Both the position numbers and the translations under genes were made by a program. Shown piece after piece: positions 1 through 9,000 of a DNA stretch of 11,679 nucleotides (within the stretch, counting starts at the first letter, position 1; the number at the start of each line of letters is the position of its first letter). Source of the stretch: JAENVU01 sp031430375 (GTDB taxonomy: Bacteria; Actinomycetota; Acidimicrobiia; IMCC26256; JAENVU01); the NCBI GenBank assembly GCA_031430375.1, contig JANPBJ010000071.1, positions 1 through 11,679 of the forward strand, in the 5' to 3' direction. The notes under the pieces are model-generated. The model searched no databases and was not told the origin of the DNA. It worked only from the letters and a program-made list of their open reading frames with translations.

Positions 1-3000
1 CGGCAGACGCTGTGACGGTCCACGTCGATCAGGACACGGCGGGGGTCGACGCCGTCCTGGCGACGGCGGGATCTATTTCGGGTCGTGTGACGAACGGCGC
101 TGGCGATCCGATCGTCAATGTGCGGGTCTATGCACGCGATCTTTCTGGCGCCCATGCTGGCTCCGCGTCGACCGACGCCGATGGCCGTTACCGGATCGCC
201 GGGCTTTCGGCCGGCGGGTATCACGTCCAGTTCAGGGATCTGAGCGGCGATGCCGTCGGCGAGTGGTGGGACGACCAGACGGACCTAGCGGATGCAACCC
301 CCGTGCTTGTCGCTGTCGGGTTGGAAACACCTGGAATCGACGCATCGCTGGCATTGACGGGCCAGATCTCGGGTGTCGTGACCGACGACGCCGGGACTCC
401 ACTCGACGGCATCGAGGTTTGCGGCGCGAACTTCTCTTCATACGGATACGCGTGCGTGAACACCGGTAGTTCCGGCCGCTACCGGCTGACGGGCCTGGTT
501 CCCGGCAGCTACAACGTCTACTTCCGGGACCGGTCGAACTTCTACCAGTTCGAGTCCGTCAGCCCCGTTTCCGTCGAAGACGGGGTCGAGACAACGGGCA
601 TTGACGCTGTGCTGACCGCGGGAGGATCGATACAAGGCACCGTCACCGACGACACCGGGACTCCACTCAAAGACATCAACGTGAACGCCTCGAGCGCGGA
701 CAACAGATACGGGGGCGCAAGGACCGACGCCACGGGCCACTACAACATCAGAGGTCTTGCCAGTGGCGACTACAAGATCGTGTTCACCGACGGTACTGGT
801 CGACACATCACCGAGTGGTGGGACAACCAAACCTCGCAAGCCCAGGCATCGACGATCCACGTCACAGCAGGCGACACCACGAACGGCATCGACCCCTCTC
901 TCACCCTCGGCGGATCGATCTCCGGAACCGTGACCGACAGTGACGGCCAACCGATCTTGGATGCGCGGGTGACCGTAACGCGGAACTCGCCATACTTCTC
1001 TCGGACGGCGCTCACCGGCGGTTCCGGCAAATACAGTGTCGTCGGACTCGAGGCCGGCCAGTACACGGTCGCGTTCTCGACCGACGATTCGAGATTCGTC
1101 GAGGAGTACTACGACAACCGCCCGTCGGCATCAGGAGCCCACAAGCTCATCATCGAGACTGGGGTCGAGCGCACCGCCGTGGACGCATCGCTCGACCGTT
1201 ACGGCTGGATCTACGGAACGGTCACCGATCAGAGCGGGAATCCGATCCGAGACGTCACGGTGTCCGCGGCGGGGTACCGAAGCGCGAAGACTGGCGCCGA
1301 CGGCACCTACGTCGTCGGCGGATTGACGACCGGCGCCTATCTCGTCTCCTTCGATGACGGGACTGGCCCCTACACCGCAGAGTGGTATGACAACCAGGCG
1401 AGCGCAGGCAGCGCCAACTCCGTCTCCGTCAGGACGGGTGCAGGCACTGGACCGATCGACGCATCGCTCAACCGGGGTGGGTCGATCCAAGGAAGGATCA
1501 CCGGGTCGACCGGCGCATCGATAAAGGGCATCACCGTTCGCGCTTGCGCGAGGTACTGCGGGCCGTCGGCGACGACCAACGCTAACGGCGCCTACGTGAT
1601 TGATGGTCTCGACGCAGGCGTCTACACCGTGGAGTTCTCGGATGGGAGTGGCAACTGGCTCGGCGAGTGGTACGACGACTTCCAGACGTCGGCGGCAGCG
1701 ACCCCGGTGATCGTCGCCGACGGATCGGCAACGACGGGCATCGATGCGTCCTTGACGTCAGCCGCCCGAATCTCCGGCAGGGTGACATCCCCCGCTGGCT
1801 CCCCGCTCCGTGACGTCTACGTGACACTGCTCTCGGGGACGGATCGGTTTGGCTACACATGGACTGCGGCAGACGGTACGTTCACCATCATTGCCCGACC
1901 CGGCACGTACGTGGTCCGTTTCGAGGACAGTCAGGACCGGTACGACCCGCAGTACTACGACGGACAGCGCGCCGCCGCCGATGCACAACCCCTGACCGTC
2001 GGCGCCGGGGATCGGCTGACCGGGATCGACGCGCGGCTGCTCGACCTGGGATCGATCCGGGGAACGGTCACGGACGCGAATGGAGATCCAATCCCCGGGA
2101 TCACCGTCTCTGCAGGCGGTCGGGCGCCGAACTACGGCTCCGAGCGGACGACGACCGGGAGCGACGGTTCCTACGAAGTACATGTCCAGTCCGGTGACTA
2201 TGCGATCCACTTCGACGACAGCTCTCAGGTCTTTGTCGCTGAGTACTACGACAACGTCGTGACGTATTCCGAAGACCTCCTCCAGCGCGTGAGCGTCGTC
2301 GCACCCACTCCGACCGTGGGAGTCGACGCGGTCCTGACCCGATACGGATCGATCGCGGGGTCCGTTACCGATCGCGACGGTGACCCGGTCGACGGCGTGC
2401 AGGTGACGGCATCCGGGCCGCGCAGGGCATCTGCGACGACTGCATCCGACGGCACTTATGAGATCACTGGGCTCGTCAGCGGCGACTACGCCGTCAGCTT
2501 CACTGCGAGCGGATTCCCGACACGCTGGTATCAGGGCAAGGGAACGCTTGCAACCGCCAACCTCGTAGCCGTCGCCATCGGCACGAGGACCACGGGAATC
2601 GACGAACAGCTCTCCGGGGGCATTATCCAAGGGCACGTCACGGATCGGGGCGGCTCATCAATCAGCGGCATACGCGTCCACCTCTACGCCCAATCAGATA
2701 CTCAAGTCCCGCAGTGGACCACGTCTGGTACGACGACGGCCGACGGATCCGGAAAATTCGTCTTCGATGGCCTGATGCCCGGGACCTACACCGTCTATTA
2801 CCACGATGACCAGCGCGCATACGTCGACGAGTTCAATGCGGACCGCCCGTCGCTTGCGACAGCGGATCCGATCCTCGTGGTCGGCGAGGAATCCCATACG
2901 GCCGACGCAGTCCTGGACCGTCGCGGATCGATCACTGGCACGGTCTTCGATCCCGACCATCACCCCGTCAAAGGCGTCTCAGTCGTCGGGTACACGGCTA

Positions 3001-6000
3001 GCGGTGAATGGTCCGGATACACCACGACGGCGGCGGACGGCACCTACGAGATCTTCGTCGGCAACGGCCCACAACGACTGCAATTCTCGGATCCGACCGA
3101 CTCGTTCACGGACGAGTTCTACGACGACCAAGACACACTCGCCTCCGCGTCCCCGATCGATGTCAGCCTGAACTCCACCCAACGAGGAGTCGACGTCCAG
3201 CTCGACGTTGGCGGAACGATCTCGGGGAGGGCGACGGACGCCGTCGGCCCCCTGCTCGGCGTACAGGTCGTGGCAACCTCAGCGAGCGGGATCACCGGAT
3301 ATGCATCGACCAATGCTGCGGGTCGCTACTCGATCGCCCACCTTCGTGCCGGCACCTATACCGTCTCGTTCCAGTCCGCCGCCCATGTAGCGCAATGGTG
3401 GGACACTCAATCCAACGTGGGGGCAGCAACGCCGGTCGAGGTCACCGATGGCGCCACGGTGACCGGGATCGACGCTTTGATGCGGTCGCGCGGCGCGATC
3501 TCAGGCCGTGTGACGGACCCGAACGGAAGTGGTATCAGATCCATCCGAGTTCGCGCCATCGCCGTGTCCACCGGCGCCGAGGCCGCGACACTGACAGCTG
3601 TCAATGGTGACTACCTAATCGTCGGCCTGGCGGACGGCAACTACTACGTCGCATTTGATGACCAATACACGGATGCGTGCTGCCGACGGTACGCGGGCGA
3701 GTTCTACGACGACACGACCGTCCAGGCGAACGCCGCAAAGGTTGCGGCGTCCTCGATTTCCGAGACCGTCGGCATCGATGCCCAACTCGCCCCGCTCCCC
3801 GGATCGATCACCGGACGAGTCACCGACGGCAACGGTGTAGGTATCTCCGGCGTCAGGGTCGAGGTGACAAGCCCGATCGGGACCTTCTCTGCGCTCACCA
3901 CCACTCAGAATTTTTCCACCCCTGCGGGAACGTACATCCTGACGGGAGCGGCCCTGGGCCAGTCATACGTGCAATTCGTGGACCCGACGGGCCGCTACTC
4001 GGGTGAGTGGTGGGACGACGCGCTTGGTGTTGCCGACCGAACTGCGATACAAGTCGGGCCGGGTCGATACGTTGCCAACGTCGATGCATCGCTCGCAACG
4101 GGACGCGGTTCGATCATCGGGACGATCACCGACGAGAACGGACAACCGATCGGGGGAATCTGGGTCCAGGTCGCGAACCGCACCGCCCAGACAGCTCCGG
4201 ACGGGTCGTATCGCGTCGCGGGGCTCGACAACGGCTCGTACCACATCAAGTTCACCGATCCGAACCGCCGTTACGTGACCGAGTTATACGACGACCTACC
4301 GCCAAACGACCGAGGTTCCGACGTTCCAGTCACCATCGGTGAATCCACGACCGCCAACGCCATGCTCTCAAGACGCGGAACCGTGTCCGGCGTCGTCACG
4401 AACGACAGCGGAGGCGGGCTGGACGGCATCAAGGTCGAACTCGTCCGCGAGGGCTCGATCTTGGACTCGACCACGACGAATCCACTGGGCGGATACGAGT
4501 TCCGCCCCGATGTGAGCGGAGACGTCATCGTCTACTTCCGCCCCCCGGTGTCGCAACAGCTCTTCGGCGAGTTCTACGACAACGCGCGAAACCAGGCGGA
4601 TGCCAACCCTGTCGCACTTGGCGGCGGTACCACGGTGACAAACATCAACGCGGTGCTCTCGTCGAACCGGCCGCCGACGGCTTCGCTGGCCGTCGAACAC
4701 GCCGCCGGATTCGCGCCGCTAGCGAGCACCTTCACCGTCGGCGGTACTGACCCCGACGGCGACGCGTTGCACTACAAGCTTGACTTCGGCGACGGCCAGT
4801 CGAAGACCGGTGACCTGCCTGTCGGTCCGATCGAGCACACGTACGAAGTCGCTGGCACGTATCGGCCGCGTCTCGCCGTCGACGACGAGCGCGGCGGAGA
4901 CGTCGTCTACACCACGGTTAACGTCGTAGCCGGTGGCGCAACAGTTGTTGCTGACGCAGGTTCCGACCTGTATGTCGCGATCGGCGACGAGACCGTCTTC
5001 GACGCCTCCGGATCTTCGCCCGCGCTTGTCATCGACTCCTACGAGTGGACGTTCCCGAACGGCGCAACCAAACAAGGGCGTCGGGTCACCCACACGTTCG
5101 CGACGGCCGGGGACTACGACGTGACACTCGTCGCCGGCGCCGGCGAGAGTTCCGATTCCGACACGCTGACTATCCACGCGCTCGATGTACCGCCCAATAG
5201 CGGTGTTCGCGTCACAGTGACGAGCACGACGGGTTCACCACTGGCGAACGCGATTGTCCTCGTCAACTCCGGGACGGGTGAACGCCGAGGCACGACCGGG
5301 CCTGGTGGAACGACGCGACTTGTCGGGCTCCCCGATGGTGACTACTCGCTGAGCACCTATCGGGAGGGGTATCTCCCCAAGCAGGCCACTGTCACGGTGG
5401 CAGGTGGAGCCGCCTCTGTCACGGTCGCACTCGAAGCTGGCGAGATCGGCGAGGCGACATTGACCGCCCGTCGGCTGTCGCTCGAGGAGATCGTGGCCTA
5501 CGGGATCGACATCACGGACCCCGCCAATCAGATCCTCTGGGAATCGACGATCCACTTGTCGTTCGACAGAAGTATCCCTGCGGTGGGCGGTGGCGGCGGT
5601 GGCGGCGGATTCTTCCCAGCGTGTGGGTGCCAACGATGGAGTGACGGCGACGTCACCGCCACGATCAAGGACAACACCGTCGAAGTAATCACGCTGCCCG
5701 CCAAGGGGAGTTGGCTGAAGGAGTTCTTCGAGGTCCGGCTCGAGATCTTCAATCTTGCCGAACCCGGGTTCACCTTCCGCTCCGGTCAAGGCACGCTCGA
5801 GCTTCCCCCGGGCGTGAGCCTGGCGCCGACGGCGTCGCCGCAGAGCCTCCAGATCGACATGCCGGATATCCCCGGCCAGGACCACCGCGCAGCGACGTGG
5901 GTCGTTCGCGGCGATCGGGAGGGTGACTACAACCTGTCCGCCGGCTACCGCGCCAGCCTTTCACCGTTCGATGCCCCGGTCCGCCTTGACGCGGTGACCC

Positions 6001-9000
6001 CACTCAAGGTCTGGGGGATTTCAGCAATCGAGATGCTCGTCGACGCCGATGACACTGCGACCGAGGGGTCTCCCTACACCGTGCGGATCGGACTCCGAAA
6101 CAAATCCGACCAGCCCGTCTACAACCCTACGGTCGAGTTTGGAGCACCGGAGAACGCGATCTACCAGCCACGTCAGCCCACACGTTTCAACTTCCCCGAG
6201 ATCGCGCCTGGGGCTACCTGGTACCTCGAAGACATCATCCTCGTCCCGACCTTCAGCGGCGTGCTCGACCTTGGCGGGTCGTCCGTGAAGTCCGTTGGCG
6301 GGAGCGCGTCTCCCGACGCAACGTTCAGTTCGCACCCGGCACCGGTCGACGTCCCGAGCTTCGAAGTCCTCAGCTTCGATGGCAAGGTCGGCCTGAGGTG
6401 GGAGCCGGTCCCCGGAGCCGACTCCTATCAGATCTATCGAACCAAGGACCTCCACACCCCATTTGGCCCAACCGCCGAACCGGTCACCTCGGTCAGCGCC
6501 ACCAAGGTAGTCATCGAGGATGTGAGCGAGAACGACACCAGCTACTTCGCGATCAGCCCACTGATTGACGGTGTTCCGTCGATGCGTCACGCCACTGCCC
6601 AGATCGGCCAGCAGTTCGGCGACACGAGCATCGCCATCGACTCTCAGTTCACCGACGGTGCCGCCGAGGCGTGCGGCAAGTCGGTCCAGCTCAAGTTCAC
6701 TGTCTCGGATGCCTTCTTTGATCTCACGCACTGGGACGCGAAGCTCGGAGGCCAGCCTTGGAACTCTGGGCCGATCACACCAAGTGGTGGCGAGTTCTCC
6801 GAGTTCACGTACACGACGACGATCGATGCCGCGAAGATCACCGATGCGGGAGTGGAGTTCATTCTCGACATCGTGAACTCGGATGGTGCACACGAGATAA
6901 AGGTCGTCGAAATCAGCTCCCGCTGCCATGTACGGGACATCTTTGTTGTGGCCGCAGGATTGAATTCGAGCCTCAGCGACGGTGACGGTGGGAACGACGG
7001 CTGGACCGAACAAATGGAAACCCTTGTCAAGACGCTTGAATCACGAGGGTTTGATCTTGGATATGACGTCACAAGCGATTTGAGGACGCCAGGTCGCTCG
7101 AACCCCGCCGCTTTCCGCACGATTCTTGAGTTCGACTATGCCACTGGCGCCCCTGCACGCGCCAAAACCGAACTGTCAAATGGTCAAGCCGTGTGCCGCT
7201 TCGAACCGGGCACCTACTCTGTTCTTGCCACCTATGATGAGCTGAAAGACATCGCCATAGTCAGCATGAACGACGCGGAGTACTTCAAGCAGCAACTGGA
7301 TCGGTACAAGGCGTGTTGGGAAGGCGCGAGGCGGGAAAAGGTTCGGTACCACCTGATCGGCCACTCCCTGGGTGGCTGGGAAGTGATGAGCGTGGCCAGC
7401 CTTGCTCCGGCAGGAATGATTGGCTCGGTCATCTCCGTCGATGGCGCCTTGCATCCGGCGAGAGTTCTGCAAGGCTTGGCGACACCCTTCAATTCGCATA
7501 CGTGCCTTGGGCTGCTTGGAGATGGGATCTCCTACGGCGGAATCCTCGCTCTGTGGCTTGCGAACTCTTCTCGGCTGGCCGTCGAAAAGTCCGAAATGGA
7601 CGATCGGATCAGCGCGATCATTGGAAAAGGTGCTCGCGTCGCGACGATCACCAACACCCGGGATCACTGTCTGACAGCTGCCGCCACGATCACGACGAAT
7701 GATCGAGCAGACAAGGTGGAATACACGGTCCCGGTGCCGCCTGGCTCGGGAACTGGAATGCGCGAGCACGGCGCATTGCTTCAACCGAACCGGACCGACC
7801 CGCTTGAGGGAAACCCCGGGTTCCCTCTCAACGATGTGCACATCAGCAGGATGCTCGATCTGACGCCCGATTCGGTCCCATCGGGCGGAACCGTCACAGG
7901 ATTGAGCGTTGGAGGTGCTTTCACCACAATCTCTCCACGTATGGTCGCAGCCCTTGGCACGGGCGGGTCGATATACGGCATACTCGTCGTGCCTGGTACT
8001 GGTACACCGATCACGAATGGATCGGTCTTCCTGACCGATCTCGACGGTTTCGCCGTTGCTGAGACATACGTTGGGAACGACGGAGCTTTCTTGCTCGCAG
8101 GTGTTCCTCAGGGCACCTACCGAATGTACCTAGCGCCTTATGCCGCGGGGACAACCGCAGGGTGGTTCGGGGGCCCGGACATGAGCAGTTCTCGGGTCCT
8201 CGAGGTTTCCTCTTTGCAAGCACTCGATCTTGGTGAGGTCGCCGCACCGCCTGGCCACGAAGTGCGGGTCTCGATGTCCGCCGACGACGGGAGTCCAACC
8301 ACACTGGTCAATGGACAGTTGCTCGACGCAGCAGGTGTGATCATTGACAACGCGGAAGGCGCGTCAGGTCGGCTCGTCTTCGAGCATATTCCGAGTGGCA
8401 GTTACACGATCGCTGTCTGGTCCCTTGAGGCATTGCCTGTGGAGCAGGCAGTCGAGGTGGTCGACGGCGATGTCGAAGTCGAGGTGCACAGCGCCGCCGC
8501 CGCGAGACTCGACGTCTCGGTCATCGACCGCGCGGCCCATCCCGTGCCATTCGTGCGTGTCACCATCCGGGCTTCCGACACGGGTGAGATCATCGGGGAG
8601 ACATTCACGTTCCCGGACGGCGTCGTGAATGTCGCGGGATTGCCGTCCGGCCGCTACCAGGTGCAGCTGGCAGATCCCTTCGGGCGAATCGCCATGCCCG
8701 AGGGAATGTTCGATGTGGAAACACCCGCCGGGACATCAGAGCCGGTCCGCCTCGACGTTGCGGTCGAAGGGATCCTGCTGCAAGGAACCGATGACCTCTA
8801 CCAGACCGACACTGACGTGCCCTTGTCTGTCCCGGCTCCAGGCGTCCTGCTCAACGATGTCGGGGGTGCTGTCGCCCATCCGCTTCGTGCGGAACTTGTG
8901 GAGCCGCCTGCTCATGGGTCGGTCCAGCTCACCGAGTCTGGTGGGTTTGACTACGAACCGGCGGCCGGGTTCACGGGACTGGATCAGTATTTGTACCGCG

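Noticed and set aside
69..4664. CRISPR array as an explanation for the regular spacing of repeats
   Set aside because: The unit is roughly 290 bases, repeats are diverged at DNA level and conserved as protein in one continuous frame.
5907..5915. Arg-Gly-Asp tripeptide at residues 1966-1968 as a host-integrin binding motif
   Set aside because: A tripeptide is expected by chance in a protein this long, it sits in a predicted strand (WVVRGD), and there is no sign of an animal host.
6021..7013. Long minus-strand open frame (330 codons), and others such as 1758-2636 and 5235-5885 opposite the giant gene
   Set aside because: They lie fully antisense to a strongly supported coding frame, their products are Arg- or Val-rich and unlike any family, and long antisense frames are expected in GC-rich genes.
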